From assembly GCF_022023855.1 (NCBI RefSeq), contig NZ_CP059452.1, forward strand, positions 1-64,000: DNA of 64,000 nucleotides. Reading direction: 5' to 3'. The notes below the pieces were generated by a model, which was given only the letters and a program-made list of their open reading frames with translations, did no database searches and was not told the origin of the DNA. Origin of the DNA: Azospirillum brasilense (GTDB taxonomy: Bacteria > Pseudomonadota > Alphaproteobacteria > Azospirillales > Azospirillaceae). Below are positions 24,999-34,243 of this stretch, in pieces (position 1 is the first letter of the stretch; the number at the start of each line of letters is the position of its first letter). A program made the position numbers and the translations under genes.

Positions 24999-25032
24999 TT
25001 TCATACACTTACCGTCCTGTCATATACGCACC
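24999..25032 (+). promoter_or_regulatory. Imperfect direct repeat upstream of kdp, possible KdpE site
   Basis: Two 15-base units (24999-25013 and 25018-25032) match at 11 of 15 positions, sharing the core TCATA.AC, with 19 bases from one to the next. They sit about 140 bases before the first small gene of the kdp operon in the only AT-richer part of the gap. A tandem site for a response regulator such as KdpE is plausible but unproven. Confidence 0.33.
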
Positions 25033-25171
25033 CTATATTTCGCGCCCCCCACCGCCCCCCTCGAATCTATACGCGCATCGGGCGCAGCCTGATCGTGCCG
25101 GACACAGCCGTGCCGGCATCCGATCCACGCTGACGCGCGCCCGGCTCTCCGGACGCGCCCCGGAGGCAACC

Positions 25172-25255
25172 ATGCTGGACATCATCGCGCTGGCGATCAC
25201 CGCGGCCTTCTTCGCTGCGTCCATCGCCTATGTGCACGCCTGCGACCGCTTGTGA
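25172..25255 (+). CDS. 27-residue membrane peptide upstream of kdpF
   Basis: A very short gene, starting with CGGAGG seven bases before the ATG. It encodes one hydrophobic helix (DIIALAITAAFFAASIAYVHA) followed by a short polar tail, CDRL. Similar tiny frames ending in a Cys-Asp/Glu-Arg-Leu tail are, as far as I recall, found just upstream of kdpF or kdpA in other proteobacteria, usually unannotated. It is separated from kdpF by 12 bases and must be co-transcribed with it. Possible roles are a Kdp accessory subunit or an assembly or regulatory peptide; there is no direct evidence for function. Confidence 0.72.
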   Translation: MLDIIALAITAAFFAASIAYVHACDRL

Positions 25256-25267
25256 GGGGGACGGGCC

Positions 25268-25357
25268 ATGATCGTCGATTACGCGCTCGGCGGCCTCGTC
25301 GTCGCCGGGCTGCTGGGCTACCTCGTGTACGCCCTGATCCGCCCCGAACGGTTCTGA
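25268..25357 (+). CDS. kdpF: KdpF, small stabilising subunit of the potassium P-type ATPase
   Basis: A 29-residue single-helix protein (DYALGGLVVAGLLGYLVYALIRPERF) with the KdpF signature of a hydrophobic helix ending Tyr-Ala-Leu-x-x-Pro-Glu-Arg-Phe. In Escherichia coli this subunit stabilises the KdpABC complex in the membrane. The ATG follows GAGGGGGACGGGCC. The stop is ten bases before kdpA. It is too short for most gene finders. Confidence 0.92.
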   Translation: MIVDYALGGLVVAGLLGYLVYALIRPERF

Positions 25358-25367
25358 GGAGACTCCC

Positions 25368-27077
25368 ATGACCGTCAGCGGCTGGATTCACATTCTGCTC
25401 TTCGCCGCCCTCGTGGCCGCCGTGGCGCGCCCGCTCGGCGGCTACATGACGCGGCTGTTCAACGGGGAGCGCACGCTGCTCTCGCCGCTGCTCGGCCCCC
25501 TTGAGCGCGGGCTCTACCGGCTGGCCGGGGTGGACACCAAGGCGGAACAGCATTGGGTGACCTACGCCGTCGCCATGCTGCTGTTCAACGTCGCCGGCCT
25601 GCTGCTGCTCTACGCGCTGCAGCGCCTGCAGGGCGTCCTGCCCCTGAACCCCAACGGCATGGCGGCGGTCCCCGCCGATCTCGCCTTCAACACCGCCGCC
25701 AGCTTCGTCACCAACACGAACTGGCAGAATTACGGCGGCGAAAGCACGATGAGCCACCTCGTGCAGATGGCCGGGCTGACCGTGCAGAACTTCGTCTCCG
25801 CGGCGACCGGCATCGCGCTGGCCGTGGCTCTGGTCCGCGGCTTCACCCGCGCCGGGGCGCGGACGGTCGGAAATTTCTGGACCGACCTGACCCGCGGCAC
25901 GCTCTACCTTCTGCTGCCGCTCAGCCTGTTCTACGCGCTGTTCCTGGTCTGGCAGGGCGTGCCGCAGACGCTGGCCGGGACGGTGGACGCCACCACGCTG
26001 GAGGGCGTCAAGCAGACCATCGCGCTCGGCCCCGTCGCCTCGCAGGAGGCGATCAAGATGCTGGGCACCAACGGCGGCGGCTTCTTCAACGCCAACTCCG
26101 CCCATCCCTTCGAGAATCCGAACGCCCTGACCAATCTGGTTCAGATGCTGTCGATCTTCGCCATCGGCGCCGGGCTGACCAACCTGTTCGGGCGCATGGC
26201 CGGGGACGAGCGGCAGGGCTGGGCCATACTGGCCGCCATGGGCCTGCTGTTCTTCATCGGTGTCGCCGTCGTTTACTGGGCGGAGGCCCAGGGCAACCCG
26301 GCCTTTGCCGCCCTCGGGCTGGACAACGCCGCCGGCAACATGGAGGGCAAGGAGACCCGCTTCGGCATCGCCATGAGCGCCCTGTTCGCCGCGGTGACCA
26401 CGGCGGCCTCCTGCGGCGCGGTCAACGCCATGCACGACAGCTTCATGCCGCTGGGCGGCATGGTGCCGATGGTCAACATGATGCTGGGCGAGATCATCGT
26501 CGGCGGCGTCGGGGCCGGCCTCTACGGCATGCTGCTGTTCGCCATCGTCACCATGTTCGTCGCCGGTCTGATGGTCGGGCGCACGCCGGAGTATCTGGGC
26601 AAGAAGCTGGAGGCGAAGGAGGTCAAGATGACCATGCTCGCCGTGCTCTGCCTGCCGCTGATGATGCTGGGCGGCACCGCCTTCGCCGTGGTGCTGGACA
26701 CCGGCCTCGCCTCCCTCGCCAACGCCGGGCCGCACGGCTTCTCGGAGGCGCTCTACGCCTACGTCTCGGCGGCGGCCAACAACGGCAGCGCCTTCGGCGG
26801 GCTGTCGGGCAACACGCTCTGGTACAACCTGACGCTGGCCGCCGGGATGCTGGTGGGCCGCTTCCTGGTCATCGTGCCGATGATCGCGGTCGCCGGCTCG
26901 CTCGCCGCCAAGACGCGCAGCGCGGCCTCGGCCGGCACCTTCCCGACCCACGGCGGCCTGTTCGTCGGGCTGCTGGCCGGGGTCATCCTGATCGTCGGCG
27001 GCCTGACCTTCTTCCCGGCGCTCGCCCTCGGCCCGGTGGCCGAGCATCTGGCGATGCGCGCCGGCCTCCTCTTCTGA
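25368..27077 (+). CDS. kdpA: KdpA, potassium-binding and translocating subunit
   Basis: Membrane subunit of 569 residues related to potassium channels; it carries the selectivity filter of the Kdp pump. Several filter-like loops are visible: NTAASFVTNTNWQNYGGESTMSH, MLGTNGGGFFNANSAHPFENP, SCGAVNAMHDSFMPLGG and AAANNGSAFGG, the four pore-loop regions expected. The start has GAGGAG upstream. The length is near the family average of about 560. It is second-to-none in the operon order kdpF-kdpA-kdpB-kdpC and looks fully intact. Confidence 0.97.
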   Translation: MTVSGWIHILLFAALVAAVARPLGGYMTRLFNGERTLLSPLLGPLERGLYRLAGVDTKAEQHWVTYAVAMLLFNVAGLLLLYALQRLQGVLPLNPNGMAAVPADLAFNTAASFVTNTNWQNYGGESTMSHLVQMAGLTVQNFVSAATGIALAVALVRGFTRAGARTVGNFWTDLTRGTLYLLLPLSLFYALFLVWQGVPQTLAGTVDATTLEGVKQTIALGPVASQEAIKMLGTNGGGFFNANSAHPFENPNALTNLVQMLSIFAIGAGLTNLFGRMAGDERQGWAILAAMGLLFFIGVAVVYWAEAQGNPAFAALGLDNAAGNMEGKETRFGIAMSALFAAVTTAASCGAVNAMHDSFMPLGGMVPMVNMMLGEIIVGGVGAGLYGMLLFAIVTMFVAGLMVGRTPEYLGKKLEAKEVKMTMLAVLCLPLMMLGGTAFAVVLDTGLASLANAGPHGFSEALYAYVSAAANNGSAFGGLSGNTLWYNLTLAAGMLVGRFLVIVPMIAVAGSLAAKTRSAASAGTFPTHGGLFVGLLAGVILIVGGLTFFPALALGPVAEHLAMRAGLLF

Positions 27078-27090
27078 CCGGGGACCATCC

Positions 27091-29220
27091 ATGGACACCC
27101 ATTCGAAAACCGCCACCCGGACTCCGGCCTCCACGCTGCTGGACCCGGCCATCCTCCTGCCCGCCATCGCCGGCTCCGTCCGAAAGCTCGACCCGCGGCT
27201 GATGGCCCGCAACCCGGTGATGTTCTGCGTGGAGGTGGTGGCGGCGCTGACCACGCTGCTGTTCCTGCGCGACCTGCTGACCGGCGCCGGGCTGACGGGC
27301 GCCGGGGGGATCGGCTTCTCCCTGCAGATCGTGCTGTGGCTGTGGTTCACCCTGCTCTTCGCCAACTTCGCCGAGGCGGTGGCGGAAGGACGCGGCAAGG
27401 CCCAGGCGGCCAGCCTGCGCCGCACCCGCACGGAGACCACCGCCAAGCGGCTGGCGGGCGAGGGCTGGGAAAGCGTTCCGGCCACCCTCCTGAAGCCCGG
27501 CGACCTCGTTCTGGTGGAGGCCGGCGACCTCATCCCCTCCGACGGCGAGGTGGTGGAGGGCGTGGCCAGCGTCAACGAGGCCGCGATCACCGGCGAATCC
27601 GCCCCGGTCGTCCGCGAGTCCGGCGGCGACCGCTCGGCAGTGACCGGCGGCACGCAGGTGATCTCCGACTGGATCAAGGTGCGGATCACCGCCGCCCAGG
27701 GCAACACCTTCCTCGACCGCATGATCGGGCTGGTGGAGGGCGCGCAGCGGCAGAAGACGCCCAACGAGATCGCGCTGAACATCCTGCTGGCCGGCATGAC
27801 GGTCATCTTCGTCATCGCCGTGGCGACCATCCCCAGCTTCGCCGCCTATGCTGGCGGCTCGGTCGGGGTGCTGGTGCTGGCGGCGCTGTTCGTCACGCTG
27901 ATCCCCACCACCATCGGCGCGCTGCTGTCGGCCATCGGCATCGCCGGCATGGACCGTCTGGTCCGCTTCAACGTGCTGGCCATGTCGGGCCGGGCGGTCG
28001 AGGCGGCGGGCGACGTGGACACGCTGCTGCTCGACAAGACCGGCACGATCACGCTGGGCAACCGGCAGGCGGCGGAGTTCCTGCCGATCCCCGGCGTGGC
28101 CGACCGCGATCTCGCCGACGCCGCCCAACTCGCCTCGCTGGCCGACGAGACGCCGGAGGGCCGCTCCATCGTCGTCCTGGCGAAGGAGAATTACGGGATC
28201 CGCGCCCGCGACATGGCCGGTCTGCACGCCCGGTTCGTGCCCTTCACCGCCCAGACGCGGCTGAGCGGCATCGACAGCGACGGCGTGACGATCCGCAAGG
28301 GTGCGGTGGACGCGGTGCTGTCCCATGTGCGGAATTATGGGCAGAGCGTCGCCAACCAAGGCAACACGGTGACCGCGCTGCGCCCCGATCCCGCCCTGGA
28401 GGCGGCGGTGCGCGAGGTCCAAGCCATCGCGGAGCGCGTCGCCAAGTCCGGTGGCACGCCGCTGGCCGTCGCTCGCGACGGCAGGCTGCTCGGCGTCATC
28501 CATCTGAAGGACATCGTCAAGGGCGGCATCCGGGAGCGCTTCGCGGCCCTGCGCCAGATGGGCATCAAGACGGTGATGATCACCGGCGACAACGCGATGA
28601 CCGCCGCCGCCATCGCGGCGGAGGCCGGGGTGGACGACTTCCTGGCCCAGGCGACGCCGGAGATGAAGCTTCAGCTGATCCGCGACGAACAGGCGCGGGG
28701 CAAGCTGGTCGCCATGTGCGGCGACGGCACCAACGACGCCCCGGCGCTGGCCCAGGCCGACGTCGGCGTGGCGATGAACACCGGCACCGTCGCGGCGCGC
28801 GAAGCCGGCAACATGGTCGACCTGGACAGCGACCCGACCAAGCTGATCGAGATCGTGGAGATCGGCAAGCAACTGCTGATGACCCGCGGCGCCCTGACCA
28901 CCTTCTCCATCGCCAACGACGTGGCGAAGTATTTCGCCATCATCCCCGCCATGTTCCTGGCCTTCTACCCGCAGCTTGGCGCCCTGAACGTGATGGGGCT
29001 TGCCAGCCCGGAGAGCGCCATCCTGTCGGCGATCATCTTCAACGCGCTGATCATCGTGGCGCTGATCCCGCTGGCGCTGCGCGGCGTCGCCTACCGCGCG
29101 GTGGGGGCGGCCCGGCTGCTGCGCCGGAACCTGCTGATCTACGGGCTGGGCGGCCTGATCGTGCCCTTCGCGGGGATCAAGCTGATCGACCTGCTCGTCA
29201 CCGCCATCGGCCTCGTGTGA
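27091..29220 (+). CDS. kdpB: KdpB, P-type ATPase catalytic subunit
   Basis: Energy-coupling subunit of 709 residues. The phosphorylated Asp is Asp315 in LLLDKTGTITLGN; the actuator loop ITGES is at 166-170, where the Ser corresponds to the position whose phosphorylation switches off the E. coli pump at high potassium; the hinge motif MCGDGTNDAPALAQADVGVAMN is present; IPTTIGALLSAIGIAGMDRL gives the membrane motif of this subfamily. It begins 13 bases after kdpA. Complete, with no unusual change. Confidence 0.97.
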   Translation: MDTHSKTATRTPASTLLDPAILLPAIAGSVRKLDPRLMARNPVMFCVEVVAALTTLLFLRDLLTGAGLTGAGGIGFSLQIVLWLWFTLLFANFAEAVAEGRGKAQAASLRRTRTETTAKRLAGEGWESVPATLLKPGDLVLVEAGDLIPSDGEVVEGVASVNEAAITGESAPVVRESGGDRSAVTGGTQVISDWIKVRITAAQGNTFLDRMIGLVEGAQRQKTPNEIALNILLAGMTVIFVIAVATIPSFAAYAGGSVGVLVLAALFVTLIPTTIGALLSAIGIAGMDRLVRFNVLAMSGRAVEAAGDVDTLLLDKTGTITLGNRQAAEFLPIPGVADRDLADAAQLASLADETPEGRSIVVLAKENYGIRARDMAGLHARFVPFTAQTRLSGIDSDGVTIRKGAVDAVLSHVRNYGQSVANQGNTVTALRPDPALEAAVREVQAIAERVAKSGGTPLAVARDGRLLGVIHLKDIVKGGIRERFAALRQMGIKTVMITGDNAMTAAAIAAEAGVDDFLAQATPEMKLQLIRDEQARGKLVAMCGDGTNDAPALAQADVGVAMNTGTVAAREAGNMVDLDSDPTKLIEIVEIGKQLLMTRGALTTFSIANDVAKYFAIIPAMFLAFYPQLGALNVMGLASPESAILSAIIFNALIIVALIPLALRGVAYRAVGAARLLRRNLLIYGLGGLIVPFAGIKLIDLLVTAIGLV

Positions 29221-29230
29221 GGAACCCGCC

Positions 29231-29839
29231 ATGATCAAGGAACTGCGCCCCGCCCTCGTCATGATCGCCGCGCTGACCGTGGTGACCGGGCTGGTCTATC
29301 CGCTGGCCGTCACCGGCATCGCCCAAGCCGTCTTCCCGCATCAGGCCAACGGCAGCCTGATCGAGCGGGACGGAACGGTCGTCGGCTCCGCCCTGATCGG
29401 CCAGAGTGTCACCGGGGAGGGCTATTTCCACGGGCGACCCTCCGCCACGCTGGGGCCGGACCCGGCCGACCCGTCGAAGAGCGTGCCGGCGCCTTACAAC
29501 GCCGCGGCCTCTGGCGGCTCCAACCTCGGCCCGACGTCCCAAGCACTGGCCGACCGGGTGCGGGAGGAGACGGAGCGGCTGAAGGCCGAGAATCCCAACG
29601 CCCCGGTGCCGGTCGAGCTGGTGACCACCTCGGCCAGCGGCCTCGACCCGCACCTCTCGCCCGCCGCCGCCGACTTCCAGGTCCCCCGAATCGCCCGCGC
29701 CCGCGGCATCACGGAGGCCCAGGTCCGCGCCCTGATCACCCTGAACACCGAGCCCTCGCCGCTGGGACCGCTGGGGGAGCCGGTGGTCAACGTGCTGCGG
29801 CTCAATCTCGCCCTCGACGCCGCCTCGGCGACGCATTAG
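29231..29839 (+). CDS. kdpC: KdpC, periplasmic accessory subunit of the potassium ATPase
   Basis: Protein of 202 residues with one N-terminal transmembrane helix (ALVMIAALTVVTGLVYPLAVTGIAQAVF), then a periplasmic domain containing the conserved YFHGRPSA motif, AASGGSNLGPTS, SASGLDPHLSPAAADFQVPRIA and a C-terminal region with LGEPVVNVLRLNLALD. This matches KdpC, which raises ATP affinity of KdpB in E. coli. It starts ten bases after kdpB with GAGGAAC upstream. A short GC-rich palindromic fragment follows before kdpD. Confidence 0.96.
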   Translation: MIKELRPALVMIAALTVVTGLVYPLAVTGIAQAVFPHQANGSLIERDGTVVGSALIGQSVTGEGYFHGRPSATLGPDPADPSKSVPAPYNAAASGGSNLGPTSQALADRVREETERLKAENPNAPVPVELVTTSASGLDPHLSPAAADFQVPRIARARGITEAQVRALITLNTEPSPLGPLGEPVVNVLRLNLALDAASATH

Positions 29840-29926
29840 CTGAAGGTCAAAAGGCGGTCCCGTCCGTTCTCCCGCGCGGGCGGGGGAGGGGCCGGGGCCG
29901 CCGATCCGTTCCGAAAGCCGCCCCCG

Positions 29927-32668
29927 ATGCCGAACGACCGAACCGCCGCCGCCGCCCGGCCTTCGCCCGAAGCGCTCCTGCGCGAAGCGGCGCGGGAGGG
30001 GCGCGGGCGGCTGAAGCTGTTCCTGGGCGCGGCCCCCGGCGTCGGCAAGACCTACGAGATGCTGCTGACCGCCCAGGCGAAGCGGCGCGACGGGGTGGAC
30101 GTGGTGGTCGGCGTGGTCGAGACCCATGGCCGGCGCGAGACCGAGGCGCTGCTTGCCGGGCTGGAGGTCATCCCGCGCCGCAAGATCGACTACAAGGGGC
30201 GCCGGCTCGACGAGATGGACCTCGACGCCATCCTCGTCCGGCGCCCGGCCATCGTGCTGGTGGACGAGCTGGCCCACACCAACGCCCCCGGCAGCCGCCA
30301 CGCCAAGCGCTACCTCGACGTGGAAGAGATCCTCGCCGCCGGGATCGACGTCTACACGACGATGAACATCCAGCATGTGGAGAGCCTGAACGACGTCGTC
30401 GCCCGGATCACCCGTGTCCGCGTGCGCGAGACGGTGCCGGACTCGATCCTCGACCGCGCCGACGACATCGAGGTCATCGACATCACGCCCGACGACCTGA
30501 TCCAGCGGCTGAAGGACGGCAAGGTCTATGTCCCGCGCACCGCCGAGCGGGCCATCCGCCACTACTTCTCCCCCGGCAACCTGACGGCGCTGCGCGAACT
30601 GGCGCTGCGCCGCACCGCCCAGCGGGTGGACGAGCAGCTTCTCACCCACATGCAGGCCCACGCCATCGCCGGTCCCTGGGCGGCGGGGGAGCGGCTGCTG
30701 GTCTGTGTGAACGAGGACCCGGCCTGCGCCGCCGTCGTCCGCTACGCCCGCCGTCAGGCGGAGCGGCTGCGCGCCCATTGGACCGCGCTGCACGTCGAGA
30801 CTCCGCGCAGCCTGCGCCTGAGCGAGGCCGAGCGTGACCGCATCACCGACGCGCTGCGGCTGGTCGAGAAGCTGGGCGGCGAGGCGGTGACCATCCCCGG
30901 CGGCGACGTCGCCGGAACGGTGGTCGAGTATGCGCGGACCAACAACGTCGCCCACATCGTCATCGCCAAGTCCCACCGCGGCCCTTGGGCGGAGCTGCTG
31001 CGCAGTTCCATCGCCTTCCGGCTGATCCGGCAGGCCGGCGGCATCAGCGTGCACGTCATTGCCGACGACGCCGAGGAGCCGATCCCGCCCAAGACGGTGC
31101 GCACCGCGGCCCCTCGGCGTCCGGCGCTGTCCTGGTGGCCCTACGCCGCCGCCACCGGCTATGTCGCGCTGGCGCTGGGCGTCGGGCACCTGCTGCATCT
31201 GATCTTGGATGTCGGCAACATCGGGCTGGTGTTCCTGACGGCGGTGCTGGCCAGCGCGGTGACCGGTGGGCTGGGGCCGTCGCTCTACGCCTGCGTCGCC
31301 AGCATCCTGGCCTTCAACTATTTCTTCCTGAACCCGCTCTACACCTTCTCCATCGCCGATCCGGAGAACATCGTCGCGCTGTTCTTCTTCGCGGTGGTCG
31401 CGGTGATCGCCAGCAACCTGACCGCCCGCGTGCGCGCCCAGGCCGTCACCGCCCGGCTGCGCGCCAAGACGACCGAGGACCTCTACGGCTTCAGCCGCAA
31501 GCTGGCCGGCGTGGTCACCATGGACGACCTGCTGTGGGCGACCGCCCACCAGATCGCGGCGATGCTGAAGGTGCATGTGGTCCTGCTGCTGCCCGACGGC
31601 GACACCGTGTCCGTCCGCGCCGGCTACCCGCCGGAGGACGAACTGCGCGAGGCCGACCTCGCCGCCGCCGTCTGGGCCTGGGAGAACAACCGGCCCGCCG
31701 GGCGCGGCTCGGACACGCTGCCCGGCGCCAAGTGGCTGTTCCTTCCCCTGCGCACCGGGCGCGGTCCGGTCGGGGTGGTCGGCATCGACACCGACACTGC
31801 CCGCACCGGCAAGCCCGGCGCCCTGCTGACCCCCGACCAGCGCCGCCTGCTCGACGCGCTGACCGATCAGGCCGCACTCGCCATTGAGCGCGTCACCCTG
31901 GCGGAGGACGTGGACCGCGCCCGTCTGGCCGCCGAGACGGAGCGGCTGCGCTCGGCCCTGCTCACCTCGATCTCCCACGACCTGCGGACGCCGCTGGCCT
32001 CCATCCTGGGGTCGGCGACCAGCCTGACCGCCTACGGCGCCGGGATGGACGAGGCGTCGCGCCGCGACCTCGCCGCGACCATCCAGGAGGAGGCGGAGCG
32101 GCTGAACCGCTTCATCGCCAACCTGCTGGACATGACGCGGCTGGAATCGGGGGCGATCCGCCCGCGCACCGGCCCGGTCGATCTGGCGGAGACGGTGGGC
32201 AGCGCGCTGGGGCGGGCGGGCCGCATCCTGGCCGGGCACCGGGTGGACGTCGATCTGGCCGCCGACCTGCCGATGCTGGAGGCGGACGACGTGCTGTTCG
32301 AACAGGTTCTCTTCAATCTGCTGGACAACGCGGCCAAATACGCGCCAACAGGCTCGCTGATCCAGGTCGGGGCGTCGCGGGAGGGCGGTCGGGTGCGCAT
32401 CGAGGTGCGGGACGAGGGCGACGGCATCCCGGCGGCGGATGTCGAGCGCATCTTCGACAAGTTCTACCGCGTCCAGGCCCAGGACCGGCAGCGCGCCGGG
32501 ACCGGGCTGGGGCTGGCGATCTGCCGCGGCTTCGTCGAGGCGATGGGCGGCACCATTGCCGCCGGCAACCGCAAGGACCGCTCCGGTGCCGTCTTCACCC
32601 TGACCATGCCCGCCGCCGCCGCGCTGCCCGGCCTTGAGGAGCCCGGCATTGAGGAGATGACGCCATGA
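29927..32668 (+). CDS. kdpD: KdpD, potassium/turgor sensor histidine kinase
   Basis: Sensor kinase of 913 residues in the classic layout: an N-terminal KdpD domain with Walker A GAAPGVGKT at 34-42 and the ELAHTNAPGSRHAKRY stretch; a universal-stress-like domain at about 250-370; four transmembrane helices at about 400-500; a GAF domain; and a transmitter with phosphoacceptor His684 (TSISHDLRTPLAS), N box LFNLLDNAAKYAP and G boxes EVRDEGDGIP and GTGLGLAICRGFVEAMGG. It is encoded 87 bases after kdpC, so it may share the kdp transcript, and overlaps kdpE by four bases. Confidence 0.96.
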   Translation: MPNDRTAAAARPSPEALLREAAREGRGRLKLFLGAAPGVGKTYEMLLTAQAKRRDGVDVVVGVVETHGRRETEALLAGLEVIPRRKIDYKGRRLDEMDLDAILVRRPAIVLVDELAHTNAPGSRHAKRYLDVEEILAAGIDVYTTMNIQHVESLNDVVARITRVRVRETVPDSILDRADDIEVIDITPDDLIQRLKDGKVYVPRTAERAIRHYFSPGNLTALRELALRRTAQRVDEQLLTHMQAHAIAGPWAAGERLLVCVNEDPACAAVVRYARRQAERLRAHWTALHVETPRSLRLSEAERDRITDALRLVEKLGGEAVTIPGGDVAGTVVEYARTNNVAHIVIAKSHRGPWAELLRSSIAFRLIRQAGGISVHVIADDAEEPIPPKTVRTAAPRRPALSWWPYAAATGYVALALGVGHLLHLILDVGNIGLVFLTAVLASAVTGGLGPSLYACVASILAFNYFFLNPLYTFSIADPENIVALFFFAVVAVIASNLTARVRAQAVTARLRAKTTEDLYGFSRKLAGVVTMDDLLWATAHQIAAMLKVHVVLLLPDGDTVSVRAGYPPEDELREADLAAAVWAWENNRPAGRGSDTLPGAKWLFLPLRTGRGPVGVVGIDTDTARTGKPGALLTPDQRRLLDALTDQAALAIERVTLAEDVDRARLAAETERLRSALLTSISHDLRTPLASILGSATSLTAYGAGMDEASRRDLAATIQEEAERLNRFIANLLDMTRLESGAIRPRTGPVDLAETVGSALGRAGRILAGHRVDVDLAADLPMLEADDVLFEQVLFNLLDNAAKYAPTGSLIQVGASREGGRVRIEVRDEGDGIPAADVERIFDKFYRVQAQDRQRAGTGLGLAICRGFVEAMGGTIAAGNRKDRSGAVFTLTMPAAAALPGLEEPGIEEMTP

Positions 32669-33363
32669 GGTCGGATACGCTGCCGCTGCGCGTCCTGGTG
32701 GTGGACGACGAGCCGCCGATCCGCCGCTTTCTGCGCACCACCCTGTCCGCCCAGGGCTACGACATCGCCGAGGCGGAGGACGGGGCGGGCGCGCTGGAGG
32801 CGGTGCGGCGGCGCCCGCCGGACCTGCTGGTGCTCGACCTCGGCCTGCCGGGGATCGGCGGGCTGGAGGTGATCCGCCGCCTGCGCGCCGACGGGGTGGC
32901 CGCCCCGATCATCGTGCTGTCCAGCCGTGCCGACGAGGCGGGCAAGGTGGAGGCGCTGGACCTCGGCGCCGACGACTATGTGACCAAGCCCTTCGGCATG
33001 GACGAGCTTCTCGCCCGCATCCGCGCCGCCCTGCGCCACCGCCTGCAGCAGCAGGGGGAGCGCCCGCTGTTCCGCAGCGGCGACCTGGCTGTCGATCTGG
33101 TCCGGCGGATCGTGACGGTCCGCGGCGCCGAGGTGAAACTGTCGCCCCGCGAATACGACCTGCTGCGCCTGCTGGTCGCCCATGCCGGCAAGGTGCTGAC
33201 CCACCGCTTCATCCTGAAGGAGGTCTGGGGTGCGGACACCGACGTGCAGTATCTGCGCATCTACATCCGTCAGCTCCGCCAGAAGATCGAAGCGGAACCG
33301 GAGCGCCCCCTGCACATCCTGACCGAGACCGGTGTCGGCTACCGTCTGCGCGCGCCGGATTGA
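32665..33363 (+). CDS. kdpE: KdpE, OmpR-type response regulator
   Basis: Response regulator of 232 residues. The receiver domain has the acidic pocket LVVDDEP at about 11-17, phosphorylated Asp58 (VLDLGLPG) and conserved Lys108 (YVTKPFGMDELL). The C-terminal OmpR/PhoB winged helix (about 130-230) ends with LRIYIRQLRQKIEAEPERP and TETGVGYRL. The gene starts at an ATG overlapping the kdpD stop (ATGA), so sensor and regulator are translated together. It should activate the kdp promoter at low potassium. Confidence 0.96.
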   Translation: MRSDTLPLRVLVVDDEPPIRRFLRTTLSAQGYDIAEAEDGAGALEAVRRRPPDLLVLDLGLPGIGGLEVIRRLRADGVAAPIIVLSSRADEAGKVEALDLGADDYVTKPFGMDELLARIRAALRHRLQQQGERPLFRSGDLAVDLVRRIVTVRGAEVKLSPREYDLLRLLVAHAGKVLTHRFILKEVWGADTDVQYLRIYIRQLRQKIEAEPERPLHILTETGVGYRLRAPD

Positions 33364-33533
33364 TTCCGCCCCCACATCCGATGCAACCCACCGCTGCACG
33401 CTAAACCTGCTGCGCTGTGGTTGGATTCGTGCGACAGAACCCCCAGGGCCGCTGTTTCAGGCGCAAGCCCCAAGAAAAGAGATGACCGCACACCGCTATT
33501 GAGCCCAACCGAAGCCTTCGAAGAGATTTTGAT

Positions 33534-34187
33534 ATGGAAAGCGTCGATCTCTGGTCGCAGCTCACCGCCCTTGGGCAGGTGGTCGCCATCGACCTCGTTC
33601 TCGCCGGCGACAACGCCATCGTGGTCGGCATGGCCGCCGCCGCCGTTCCCATGGAGCAGCGCCGCAAGGTGATCGTCTGGGGCATCGGCGCGGCCATCAT
33701 GCTGCGCATCTTCTTCGCGCTGATCACCACGCAGCTTCTCGCCATCATCGGGCTGACGCTGGCCGGCGGCGTGCTGCTGCTGTGGGTCTGCTGGAAGATG
33801 TTCCGTGAACTGCACTCCGGAGGGGCGGACGAGGTGACGCCCGACGAGGCGCTGGCCGGGACCGGCTCCGGGGACGCCGCGGTCGGCGCGGCGGTGGCGA
33901 CGACCACCTTCGGCGCGGCGGTCTGGCAGATCGTGGTGGCGGACGTGTCGATGTCGCTGGACAACGTGCTGGCGGTGGCCGGTGCGGCCAAGGATCACCC
34001 GACGGTCCTGGTCATCGGCCTTCTGCTCTCCGTCGTCCTGATGGGTGCTGCGGCCAACATGATCGCGCATGTGCTGCACAAGCATCGCTGGATCGGCTGG
34101 ATCGGCCTCGCCATCATCACCTATGTGGCGCTCGACATGATCTGGCGCGGCGGCAACGAGGTTCTGGCCCAGGCCCATCTGCTCTGA
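33534..34187 (+). CDS. TerC-family integral membrane protein
   Basis: Membrane protein of 217 residues with about seven helices. The two signature acidic motifs of TerC/YjbE-type proteins are present: AIDLVLAGDNAIVVGMAA in the first helix region and VVADVSMSLDNVLAVAGAA in the middle. Members have been linked to tellurite resistance, and several bacterial ones to manganese or calcium export from cells or metal loading of exported proteins. No tellurite genes adjoin. The start at 33534 has only a weak purine stretch upstream (GAAGAG). A strong terminator follows. Confidence 0.86.
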   Translation: MESVDLWSQLTALGQVVAIDLVLAGDNAIVVGMAAAAVPMEQRRKVIVWGIGAAIMLRIFFALITTQLLAIIGLTLAGGVLLLWVCWKMFRELHSGGADEVTPDEALAGTGSGDAAVGAAVATTTFGAAVWQIVVADVSMSLDNVLAVAGAAKDHPTVLVIGLLLSVVLMGAAANMIAHVLHKHRWIGWIGLAIITYVALDMIWRGGNEVLAQAHLL

Positions 34188-34212
34188 TGTCCCATCCGCT
34201 CTGACAATCGAA

Positions 34213-34240
34213 AACCCCCGCCCTCCGGCGGGGGTTCTTT
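34213..34240 (+). terminator. Rho-independent terminator after the TerC gene
   Basis: AACCCCCGCC (34213-34222) and GGCGGGGGTT (34227-34236) form a perfect 10-base stem with loop CTCC, followed by CTTTTCTT. It lies between the TerC gene and the convergent cyclase gene and could also act weakly on the minus strand, where GATTTTCG-side T residues follow. Confidence 0.88.
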
Positions 34241-34243
34241 TCT

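Noticed and set aside
29198..32239. A 1013-codon open frame on the minus strand opposite kdpC-kdpD
   Set aside because: It is antisense to clear genes, has low-complexity Gly/Arg/Asp/Gln-rich translation and no domain. Such long shadows are expected from high GC at third codon positions.
33364..33533. Possible manganese riboswitch (yybP-ykoY type) before the TerC gene
   Set aside because: I could not find the conserved junction sequences or a convincing multi-stem fold in this short gap.
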